Below, piece after piece: positions 22,199 through 29,404 of a DNA stretch of 34,167 bases; position 1 is the stretch's first letter; each line of letters starts with the position of its first letter. Under the pieces are notes generated by a model that had not been told where the DNA came from, did no database searches, and saw only the letters and a list, made by a program, of their open reading frames with translations. Both the position numbers and the translations under genes were made by a program. The DNA lies in contig BFEA01000396.1 in NCBI GenBank assembly GCA_003427395.1, forward strand, positions 564,846 to 599,012. Reading direction: 5' to 3'. The DNA comes from Chara braunii. Lineage: Eukaryota; Streptophyta; Charophyceae; Charales; Characeae.

Positions 22199-22660
22199 TC
22201 AAGAATCAGTCTGTCCTTGATGACAGAGAGGACATACATTGTAAGGATGACGTGGATGGGCACATGAAAGACCTAGCTGAGCATTCTCAGTACAACATTT
22301 GCAACGAGGGATGGCATTGAGCATGTCCACCAAACACTCCCGAAAAATGGCATGTTGATTGCAGGCCAACATGCAGGAAGAACGGGCCCCAGAAAAGAGC
22401 ACGCATTCACTAAAACGCCCATGGCCACAAAATGGACATATAGCGTCTGTATGGGGAAGGTGCGCGCAGTCAGAAAAGGACGGACAATCCTCTGCACACA
22501 AGGGCTCAGAAACCATGTCTTTGTAGTGATTGTGACAGAGACGATGGCCGCTGCAGCCGAGTGTAACAGTGTTCGTAGCTGTGCAAAGGAGAAGGGTGCA
22601 GAGTGTTGATACACTGTCCTGTTGCTGCACCGGGCCAGCGAAATGCTCTTCAACATAAAA
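22199..22660 (-). pseudogene. Cys/His-rich modules A1 and B1 (end of a broken gene)
   Basis: An open frame on the minus strand runs from the SINE edge near 22660 to a stop at 22199. It reads TLFYVEEHFAGPV, then module A1 (LGCSGHRLCHNHYKDM, CAHLPHTDAICPFC), then module B1 (CVLFSGARSSCMLACNQHA, then FRECLVDML, CKCC and CAHPRHPYNVCPLC). B1 resembles a RING finger: C-x-H, a C-x2-C-like pair, then CKCC. Both modules end C-x-H-x-x-H-x(4-5)-C-x2-C. The frame joins module B2 across the SINE, so A2-B2-A1-B1 may once have been one protein. Zinc binding is inferred from the pattern; the function is unknown. Confidence 0.5.
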
Positions 22661-22661
22661 G

Positions 22662-22842
22662 AGTGTGTGGATACTAGCTCAGTTGATAATCCCATGAACT
22701 GTTGAAATATAGACCCAGGTTCCGCTCAAGATGAAATCGAACAGAACTCAATAATTCTGAATTACCTGGCGCCAGTCACTTATATTATGGTATCTCCAGG
22801 CCGTCGGCCTTCTGCAAAAAAACAAAAAAAGAAGTGTTCGGA
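22662..22842 (+). repeat. tRNA-derived SINE, copy a, inserted in the Cys/His gene
   Basis: The A-box-like TAGCTCAGTTGA lies at 22675-22686, followed by CATGAACTGTTGAAATAT, a degenerate B box (AGGTTCCGCTC), the shared body ending ATCTCCAGGCCGTCGGCCTT, and an A-rich tail to about 22831. It is flanked by AGTGTGTGGA (22662-22671) and AGTGTTCGGA (22833-22842), a probable target-site duplication with two mismatches. Confidence 0.65.
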
Positions 22843-23470
22843 CAGTGTGTAACTCTGTAGTGGCATGAGATGGACGAGGACATGGAAGATCTAGCTGAGC
22901 GCTCTCAGTACAACAATTGCCAAAGGGGCTGGCATTAAGCATGACCACCAGACACTCTCGACAAATGGCATGTCGACTGCAGGCCAACACGAAGGAAGAA
23001 CGGGCACCACAAAATACCATGCATTGTTGTTCTCTGTGGTACCACGGCACCTGTGCTTTTTCATCTATTAGCTCAAAGAGAAGTTTCCACTGGAGCTCCT
23101 TTCTTTAATGGTACCATAATACCTATTTTTATTTGTTTACTACTTGTTAGTGTAACTCCCATGGCCACAAAATGGACATAATACCTATTTTTATTTGTTT
23201 ACTACTTGTTAGTGTAACTCCCATGGCCACAAAATGGACATAAAAGTGTCTGGATGCAGAGGTGCATGCAGTCAGGAAAGGAGGGCAAGTCCTCTGCACA
23301 CACGGACGCAGCAAGCATATCACTGTAGTGATTGTGACAGAGACGATGACAGCTGCAGCCGAGTGTAACAGTGTTTGTAGCTGTGCAAAGGAGAAGCGCG
23401 CAGAGTGTCGATACATTGTCCTGTTGCGGCACCGGGCCAGCAAAATGCTCTCCGACATCAAAGAGTGTGA
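22790..23470 (-). pseudogene. Cys/His-rich modules A2 and B2 (middle of the broken gene)
   Basis: On the minus strand, A2 reads HFAGPVPQQDNVSTL, LGCSCHRLCHNHYSDML and CPFCGHG (about 23460-23220). An interval of about 170 bases, with the 62-bp duplication, stops the frame. B2 then reads CMVFCGARSSFVLACSRHA, then ICRECLVVML and CPRPSHATTEL (about 23030-22850). The interval is absent between A1 and B1, so it may be an insertion or an intron (an AG at the end of AAAAGCACAG would be a possible acceptor). B2 has lost some Cys/His positions after ASPFGNCC. The two tandem copies look like an internal duplication by unequal crossing-over. Confidence 0.45.
23119..23242. repeat. Perfect 62-bp tandem duplication
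   Basis: Bases 23119-23180 are repeated exactly at 23181-23242. The unit spans the end of module A2 and the start of the interval after it. Perfect identity means a very recent event or an assembly error. Confidence 0.9.
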
Positions 23471-23512
23471 GGACAGTTTGTACTCAGTAGTGGCAAGAAA
23501 ACAGCATCGTTT

Positions 23513-23631
23513 CCTGTTTTTGTTTTTTTGTTTTATTGGGACCAATTCTCGATTTATGCGTGTCATCCTTGCTCAGGGGCCATGCTGATCTTCTCTGTGT
23601 CGTTCCAAATTTAACGGATGTCCCGAGGGAC
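23513..23631 (-). pseudogene. U6: U6 snRNA retrocopy with A-rich tail and target-site duplication
   Basis: The minus strand from 23631 carries a full-length U6-like sequence: GTCCCTCGGGACATCC, TTGGAACGACACAGAGAAG, ATCAGCATGGCCCCTGAG, CAAGGATGACACGCATAAAT, CGAGAA, ending near 23541. An A-rich tail (CAATAAAACAAAAAAAC) runs to 23513. The ACAGAGA box and AGC triad are kept, but several changes against standard U6 are visible. AGAAAACAGCAYCGTTT flanks it on both sides (23496-23512 and 23632-23648, 16 of 17 identical). That is the mark of LINE-type retroposition, so this is a retropseudogene. It interrupts the ORF that contains the USP-like segment. Confidence 0.85.
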
Positions 23632-23963
23632 AGAAAACAGCACCGTTTTATAAGAAAAATCAGCAACATCAGTCATGACGCGGACCATGATGCCGTTGTC
23701 CCACACCTCCCAGTGGTCAGGGGCATGAACAATGGCCACGAAATGGCCAGGCCCGTGCACAATGCAGGCAGAGATGTAGGGTGGAGGACGACACCGCTCA
23801 CCTGCTGCAGCATCCCCGGCTATGGCTTCCTTTGCTTTCGTTGTCCCTCCTCTCTCCTTCGTCCCTTCTTCCTTCTCCTTCACTTCACCTGCCTCTCTCT
23901 TGGTAGCCCTGTGTTCGAGCTCCGCGGCTATGGCCGTTTCTCTCCTGGTCCGCACAACAATCT

Positions 23964-23965
<2 letters not shown>
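23632..23965 (-). pseudogene. USP-like (peptidase C19) His-box fragment upstream of the Cys/His modules
   Basis: On the minus strand, an open frame reads an Arg/Glu-rich part, then PPPYISACIVHGPGHFVAIV followed by HAPDHWEVWDNG (about 23784-23690), ending KTVLFS at the U6 insertion site. The order H-G-x-G-H-[FY]-V-A-x-V ... W-x-V-[WF]-D-[ND] resembles the catalytic-His region of USP-type deubiquitinases, and TLFYV in the A1 copy resembles the family's closing LLFY. The catalytic Cys part is not in the window. The N-terminal side runs into a CT microsatellite and then the adapter join, so it is truncated. The link to the Cys/His modules rests on adjacency and nearly continuous frames. The family call is tentative. 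Confidence 0.4.

Positions 23966-24041
<76 letters not shown>
23966..24041. repeat. (CT)n microsatellite
   Basis: About 37 CT units end exactly at the sequencing adapter. Confidence 0.9.
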
Positions 24042-24045
<4 letters not shown>

Positions 24046-24077
24046 CTTATACACATCTAGATGTGTATAAGAGACAG
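24042..24077. other. Nextera mate-pair junction adapter (contaminant)
   Basis: The palindrome is two Tn5 mosaic ends back to back. The minus strand has CTGTCTCTTATACACATCT complete at 24077-24059, then its complement with one extra base near the end. This is the known circularisation junction of Nextera mate-pair libraries, not genomic DNA. Sequences on either side need not be neighbours in the genome. The ORF reading VSYTHLDVYKR is a well-known by-product of this adapter. Confidence 0.95.
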
Positions 24078-24230
24078 GTGCAGGTACATGGCGCTTCACT
24101 CCGCAGCAGAGCTATGGTGGATTCTTCTTCAATGATACACCTTAGCTATGGCGCCTGACTGGCGCGCGTCTTCTTCCCTGCTAGCAACGGCGATTGGGTG
24201 TGGGGTAACGGGAACCAGCTCCGATACCAA
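24078..24230 (-). mobile_element. Leader and primer-binding site of copia element B
   Basis: On the minus strand the primer site TTGGTATCGGAGCTGGTT (24230-24213) directly follows the LTR. The leader (GCGCCATAG words, then GCGCCATGTACCTGCA) parallels copy A up to GTACCTGCA and is then cut off by the adapter. Confidence 0.6.
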
Positions 24231-25245
24231 TGCAATCAGACTTGTTTTCCTTCCACTTCGCACTCATGCAAACAGATGGAGACTCACAGTGGCGCAGGGC
24301 GCCCACTCAAAGTTTAGAGATATGGAAATCAAGAACACAGTTCAGATGCAAGTACTCTTCAACAAGCTATGGCGCATCAGCGCCTGAACCTCCCAACCTT
24401 CATCACTGTGTCCAACCCCACTGTTCACACTCGCTCACTCTGGATCACCCTGAATACCACCACACACATACACTCTGTCTAACTTCCTCCTACAGCGGCT
24501 ATGGCCGCACTACCACTACTAACTATGGCTACGATCTCCCTTCAGCCCACTTCGTCTTCGGGCAACCTGCAGACCACCTTCGTACAAGACGCTGTAACAG
24601 CGCTTCCGCATGGCTTAAGCAGCGAATGAATGTATGGCTGAGCACTGCCTCTTGATTTATACTTCTGTAACTCGTTGGTCTGCCCCTTTCCATCGGCCCA
24701 TAGTGCACACAGTCCCTCTTGGTACTTGCTGGACTGGACTGGGACTGACTTTACCGGTACTGTTGACTGCATGGGTTTGGACTGCCAACTCGATGCAGTC
24801 GCACCGCCGACGTAACGCAGTTGGCTCACCACTTGCCCGCTTCCCTCTGACTGAAGGCTCGCCACTTGCCCACTTGCCTCTGACTAAACGTGATACACTT
24901 TGAAAGGCCACTCCGGACCTTCCGGAAGTCTGTGGACTTGGCCTTTCGGATACTGTAGCAGCTAGGACCTTGACCTTTCAGGACTGTAGCAGCTATGACC
25001 TTGACCTTTCAGAACACCTACAGGTACGACCTCTACAAGCTGTGACTCCTAACTGACAGACCTACAGATCGAACCCCTACTACTACACAGACCTACAACA
25101 GATGACGAACAACTACTAAAACACAGGTCACGGATTCAAACACTCGGGTGTCGACTCGATACTGTACATGGGCAAAGTAAGGTCTGGGGATCTGAACCCT
25201 GGAATCTGCATCTGCCTCTGCAAAGGTGAAAACCGTTTCACTACA
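24231..25245 (-). mobile_element. LTR of copia element B, inserted in a Cys/His module copy
   Basis: Similar along its length to 16377-17338. On the minus strand it starts TGTAGTGAAACGG and ends GATTGCA. The right edge at 25245 is supported independently: from 25246 the sequence is homologous to the inside of module B1. The rest of the element lies beyond the adapter join and is not seen. Confidence 0.65.
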
Positions 25246-25500
25246 GTGAAGGCATGGAATTTTGTGGTGAGCGTTCCTCCTTTATGTTGGCTTGCAATCG
25301 ACATTCCATTTGTCGGGGGGTGTATGGTGGGCATGCTCAATGCCATCCGTCGTGGCAATTGTTGTACTGAGAATGCTTAGCTAGGTCTTCCATGTTTTCG
25401 TCTACCTCATCCTTACAATGAACGTACTCTCTGACGTCAAGGACAGACTCATTCTTGAGCCTTTTCGTATCCTCTCCTTTGCCTTAATCTTCATTCCACG
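25246..25500 (+). pseudogene. Partial inverted copy of Cys/His module B and its flank
   Basis: The plus strand is homologous to the minus strand at about 22400-22150: LACNRHSICRG in one frame, then after a frameshift VGMLNAIRRGNCCTENA, a stop, and LPHPYN. The downstream flank with AAGGACAGACT and ATTCTTGAGCCT also matches. It is cut at its left by copia LTR B. Confidence 0.6.
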
Positions 25501-26235
25501 CTCCTTATCCTCCCTTACTTTCCCTTTGTCGTTCTTTGTTTTATCTTCTCTCAATCTCTCTTCTCTGTGTTTATCCCCTCCCTCGACAAGTGGGCCGAAA
25601 CGGCACACGGGGATGCGGGCAGCTCGCACTCAACTTCGTCAACATGGCGAGCCTTCTACTTGAGAGGGAAAAAGGGGAAAAATGAATGGTTTCAGTGTGC
25701 TCTTCATGTTTGTTTTCTGTATTCTTATTTTTATGGCTTGTTTCGCAAAGTGCGCTCTTTTTTAGTTTATAGTCGGTGAAACTCCGACGAAACAGTTTGT
25801 CACAGTCCCTTGTTTGTTGTCCTCTTTTCCCTCTCTGCCTACGGTTTACCGGGCAGCTCTGTTTGACTATATGTGACAATATGTATATCGCCATTCAGAA
25901 CTGACCGGTGCACTGTAGTCAGACAGAGAGGGAGAACAGGGACTGTGACATACTTTTTTACATATATAATATCTGTTTTGACATTGTCCACTGTGGTCTT
26001 TATACCCCGTCAGACTTTCTTGTGATTGCCCTTCAGCTTGATGCTGATCTTCCCTGCCTACAGGCAGAGGATGGTGATTATACCAGGGAAGGAGGCTTTA
26101 CAATTGCAGTCCTACAACTAGCAATGAGGGACCGCCAACAGAAAGAAAGGAAGAGAAAAAGAAGGAAGGAGGGAGAAGAAGGAAAAGGAAGGTTGGTGAG
26201 GAAGCAAGGTGCCGGCAGCCATAGCCGAGTTGAGG
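25501..26235. other. No gene seen
   Basis: Pyrimidine-rich DNA at 25500-25580, then mixed sequence and a purine-rich stretch at 26130-26200. ORFs here lack protein-like composition. Confidence 0.5.
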
Positions 26236-26393
26236 GTTGACCAAGGTGTTGACCGAAGGGTTGACCAACGTTGACCAAGACTTTGACCGGAGAGTTGACC
26301 GGCGTTGACCAAGGTGTTGACCGGTGAGTTGACCAAGCGTTGACCAAGCGTTGACCAGCGTTGACCCGGGCTGCTGACCACGAAATTGACCAA
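26236..26393. repeat. GTTGACC minisatellite (W-box-like)
   Basis: GTTGACC or TTTGACC recurs about 14 times at spacings of 9-16 bases (GTTGACCAAGGTGTTGACCG and similar). TTGACC is the core of the plant WRKY-binding W box. The array is non-coding; functional binding is only a possibility. Confidence 0.75.
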
Positions 26394-26990
26394 GCTGGAG
26401 TTGGTATATTCTCGCCAAACCTTCAGCCTATTCCCTCGCCCTATGGATGTGCACTCACCCCATGGTACTTGCTGAGTCTGTTTGTCTCTTCTTTCTGCAT
26501 TGAGTCTCTTTTGTCCAGTTGATAGGAACTCCGTGTATGAAGGAAAAAGCCTTGTTGATCAAACCCACACAGGCTGAGTAGGGCTAAACGTTGTGGCTGA
26601 CGACTCGACTGTCCCGGAGGACACGAACCCTCTCAAGGACCGGTACTGACCGGCGGGCTGCTCGGTGTGGCACGGTAGGCCCAGAATCCGAGCTGTGGGC
26701 TGCACAACAGGCTGTCTAAGTCTTGAGAGGACTTGCTGATCGCGTCGTTCTGTTTGCGACGTTAAATAATTCCTGCAGAGTTACGGGGGATCTCCTTAAA
26801 TGCCTCCTGATCAGCAGTAAGTCCTATAGTGACAGCCTTAGTTTAGGTCTAGGCTAGAGACCGTAGCTGGCAGGATCTTACCAAGATTATGTGGCCCTTA
26901 GAGAGTCCGTCAGTAAGTTCAGTGGGTAGGTCTACGTGTGAGGAGTGGGACAGTCTTTGTCATGCTCCAGTCACCATGGATGATTAGCCG
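26394..26990. other. No gene seen
   Basis: The sequence looks single-copy in composition, with stops in all frames and no recognisable feature. Confidence 0.5.
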
Positions 26991-27191
26991 ATGTACGGTC
27001 TTCTCGTGGGGTTTTCCCTGTGGGGGACCCTCTGGCGTCTTCTCTTCCCTCTGGGGTTCTGGAACACGTTCACGTGCAGAGTAGAGACCCGGGGTGGTAC
27101 TAGCACCACTCCCTATACCCGGGAACAGGAGGAGGAGGCTGCGAAGATCCTGGCCGAGCAGATTCGGTCGAAAAAATCCCACCTAGTGTGA
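26991..27191 (+). CDS. Short ORF, possibly a retroelement gag remnant
   Basis: 66 codons. The last part, TPYTREQEEEAAKILAEQ, has the composition of a charged helix and looks like real protein. The first 35 residues do not. The ORF ends in the first unit of the tandem array that follows. It may be a fragment of a gag N-terminus or an exon remnant. It is not assigned to any family. Confidence 0.2.
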   Translation: MYGLLVGFSLWGTLWRLLFPLGFWNTFTCRVETRGGTSTTPYTREQEEEAAKILAEQIRSKKSHLV

Positions 27192-27545
27192 AGTATGCTC
27201 TCAGACTAGGCTACAAACATAATTACAGCCTCACCTTGATGTATCTGATGGCAATTGCGTATGAGGTATGCTACTATGCTCTCAGACTATAATCTAGACA
27301 TAATTACAGCCTCACCTTGACTACTATGCTCTCAGACTAGTATCTAGACATATTTACAGCCCGACCTTGATGTATCTGACCGCAATTGCATCCACAGTTC
27401 AGTCGAAAAAAACCTACCTAGTGTGAAGTATGCTCTCAGACTAGGATCTAGACATAACTACAGCCTGACCTTGATGTATCTGACGGCAATTGCATACAGA
27501 GTTCAGTCCAAAGAGAACTCCTACTGTGAGGTATTCTACTATGCT
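27160..27545. repeat. Tandem array, unit about 105 bp
   Basis: Units start at TATGCTCTCAGACTA (27194, 27275, 27325, 27429; a changed copy near 27539). They continue with CTAGACATAATTACAGCC, CACCTTGATGTATCTGA, GGCAATTGCAT, CAGTCGAAAAAA and CCTAGTGTGAAG. The 27275 unit is shortened to about 50 bp. A stray TATGCTCTCAGA lies at 27961. Confidence 0.75.
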
Positions 27546-27552
27546 TTCAGAC

Positions 27553-27885
27553 CACCAACGGACCTACCTCTTTTGGTACACCCATGAACTGTTGAAATAT
27601 GAATCAGACCCCTGTTTGAATCCAGATGCAGTCCGATTAAGAAATGCACTTCTAAATTACCTAGGGTCGGGCCTCGGTCCCACCTACGCCTTTCCGTTGT
27701 AGGAGGCTACCACGAAGCGACTGGCGGGCGTCTAGGGACCATCTATTCTGTCAATCCATGGTCCATAGGCGCCCACCATTCTCTTCGTCGTAGCCTCCTA
27801 CAACCAAGTTGCACAGGTGGGACCGGGACCTCGGTCAGTTTAATGATACTATCTCAAGGTCGTCGCCTATTTCAAAAAGCAAGAA
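27553..27885 (+). repeat. tRNA-derived SINE, copy b, split by a short inverted-repeat element
   Basis: The head ACCAACGGACCTAC is like that of copy c, with the A-box region changed. CATGAACTGTTGAAATAT (27583-27600) and the B-box-like GTTTGAATCC (27614-27623) follow, then the body to CTAGGGTCGGGCCTCGGTC (27679). The body resumes at 27829 (CCTCGGTCAG, then ACTATCTCAAGGTCGTCGCC) and ends in an A-rich, purine-rich tail. Confidence 0.6.
27680..27828. mobile_element. MITE-like inverted-repeat element inserted in SINE b
   Basis: About 149 bp. The two ends are inverted repeats of about 65 bp (GTTGTAGGAGGCTACCACGA left; the right arm, reversed, has GTTGTAGGAGGCTACGACGA). CCTCGGTC flanks it on both sides (27672-27679, 27829-27836). 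Because the repeat end CGGTCCCACC overlaps that word, a 6-bp duplication GGRCCT is also possible. Eight bases would suit a hAT-like element; the class is open. Confidence 0.55.
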
Positions 27886-27960
27886 GAAAGAAGAGAGGGA
27901 AAGGAAAGGAGAGAGGAGAGAGGAGGGAGGAGGGAGGGGGTGGGGGGAGGAACAAAAAAC
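27872..27960. repeat. Purine-only tract
   Basis: An almost unbroken run of A and G (AAGAAAGAAGAGAGGG, then GGAGGGAGGGGG) with one T. It probably grew from the SINE tail. Confidence 0.7.
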
Positions 27961-28033
27961 TATGCTCTCAGAAGAGTCAGAACCAAGATCTGGAGTTTTG
28001 GTAGTAGTAGACTCTACAGGCCCACCAGTGTGG

Positions 28034-28268
28034 TAGCTCCAACCAGACAAGCAGTGGGCACCATTTGCATTTCAAATCCTTTTTTTCTACAACCGTTAAG
28101 ATTGGAACGATACAGAGAAGGGACAGAGTAATGCTTTTCATTTTTCTTCTTTTCTTCCTTAGATGGTCCCTAGACGCCCGCCAGTCGCTTCGTGGTAGCC
28201 TCCTACAACGGAAAGGCGTAACTGGGACCGAGGCCCGGCCCTAGCTCCAACCAGACAAGCAGTGGGCA
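28034..28268. repeat. 27-bp direct repeats around an inverted copy of the MITE arm
   Basis: A 27-bp word beginning TAGCTCCAACCAGACAAGC occurs exactly at 28034-28060 and 28242-28268. Between them, 28159-28241 is a nearly exact inverted copy of 27660-27745, which includes the end of the SINE body and the left arm of the inverted-repeat element. The inverted copy therefore formed after the element had inserted in the SINE. GTGGTAGCTCC followed by TTTCAAATCC (28073-28082) looks like another decayed tRNA-like head. Confidence 0.6.
28094..28121 (+). pseudogene. U6 snRNA fragment
   Basis: GTTAAGATTGGAACGATACA followed by GAGAAGG matches the U6 region around the ACAGAGA box. It is repeated exactly inside the chimera at 28360-28387. 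Confidence 0.6.
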
Positions 28269-28338
28269 GTTTCCGGTATGATCCGAGCACTCCGGCCAGG
28301 TTCATACCGCCGTTCTTCCCACAGAGCAGTACTATTTT

Positions 28339-28557
28339 GTCCTTCGGTATGAACCTGGTCGTTAAGATTGGAACGATACAGAGAAGGAAGATTAGCATGA
28401 CCAACGGGCCTACGGTAGCTCAGTTGGTATATCCAATGAACTGTTGTTGAAGTACAGACCCAAGTTCTAATCCAGCTGCAATCGGATGAAGGATAAAAAA
28501 TGATTCTGAAAGACCTAGGGCCGGTCAGGTCACTGACGATATCTCAAGGCTTTCGCC

Positions 28558-28595
<38 letters not shown>
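28339..28595 (+). repeat. U6-SINE chimera (SINE copy c)
   Basis: 28339-28398 is U6-like: GTCCTTCGG, then TTGGAACGATACAGAGAAGG, then GATTAGCATG. It stops there and joins the SINE head ACCAACGGGCCTACGG (28400 on), with A box TAGCTCAGTTGG (28416-28427), B-box-like AGTTCTAATCC (28463-28473), the shared body ending ATATCTCAAGGC, and a poly-A tail at 28562-28595. The likely origin is a template switch from SINE RNA to U6 RNA during LINE-driven reverse transcription. In the U6 part, CCAGGTTCATACCG and CGGTATGAACCTGG (28297-28357) form an inverted repeat with the sequence just upstream. Confidence 0.65.
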
Positions 28596-28597
<2 letters not shown>

Positions 28598-28675
28598 AGA
28601 AGAAGAAGAAGATTCGCACAGCCCCTAGGGCAAAAAAAAGAAGAAGAAGATTCGCACGGCCCCTGGGGCCTCGTC
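28596..28675. repeat. GAA-rich duplicated unit
   Basis: AGAAGAAGAAGATTCGCAC followed by RGCCCCTRGGG occurs twice, at about 28600-28630 and 28642-28672. 28676-29404 has no credible ORF except a 23-base G run at 29329-29351. Confidence 0.6.
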
Positions 28676-29328
28676 CCACTAGCATCGAGTAAATCGGTGT
28701 GTGGCACCTTTTCCATATTTAAGAATGTGTAACAAACGATTTGTTCTCAATTTTTTTATTGTTTTACAACGCAGAAAAGAATAAAGAAAATGACGGCTCT
28801 GACAACAAAAGATACGACGTACAACCCCACAATCCTTTGTTGGCGGTTGTCATCATTTGTAGATCCTTGACGTCGCCACTGCACCCGACCCGAAAGTTTT
28901 CCTCTCCCACACGCATGTGGCCGTAAGTTGTGTCCGTGTGCGTTGTCCGCGATAAAGGGAAATTCGGAAGGCCCCGCCAACTGCAAACAAGCGAGTCAGA
29001 TTATGACGCCGTCTTTCCATTTCTGGCAAACTTCCTTTCTCTCCCGCGGTGTGTGTTGGTAGCAAAGTAGGGGGGTGTCGTGCCGTGGCACACCCGATGC
29101 CGAAACGGTGGCACGGTCATTGGTAGCGGGATGTCGTTAGGTTTTTCGTGCTCGGCCTTGGGCCCGTTGGACAAACTTTCGTTGTCGTTGTTGTCCTTGG
29201 CGTCGCGTATGCTCCCAACACTGCGGCTCTCTCTTCCGGCCCAGTCGCTTACTGAAGGGTGGTCTTCCCAGTCTGCCCTCGTCCGGCGGGCGTAGTCCCA
29301 AGTCCATAAGCGTGTTGGTCGGCGGGTT

Positions 29329-29351
29329 GGGGGGGGGGGGGGGGGGGGGGG
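29329..29351 (+). repeat. Poly-G run (23 bases)
   Basis: An unbroken G run, rare in most genomes, lies 50 bp upstream of the transposase reading frame. Its length may be inexact in the assembly. Confidence 0.9.
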
Positions 29352-29404
29352 ACGAGGTTTGAGGGGGTTGGTCGTCGGGTGTTCGTTGTCCACGTGGCTG
29401 TGGG

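Noticed and set aside
23790-24099. Arg-Glu repeat protein with VSYTHLDVYKR at its start
   Set aside because: The start comes from the sequencing adapter and the Arg-Glu run from the CT microsatellite. Only the part after about 23965 was kept.
26078-26418. Minus-strand Val-Asn-Gln-rich ORFs
   Set aside because: By-products of the TTGACC minisatellite.
27160-27540. CRISPR-like array
   Set aside because: Units of about 105 bp are directly repeated without unique spacers, and the DNA is eukaryotic.
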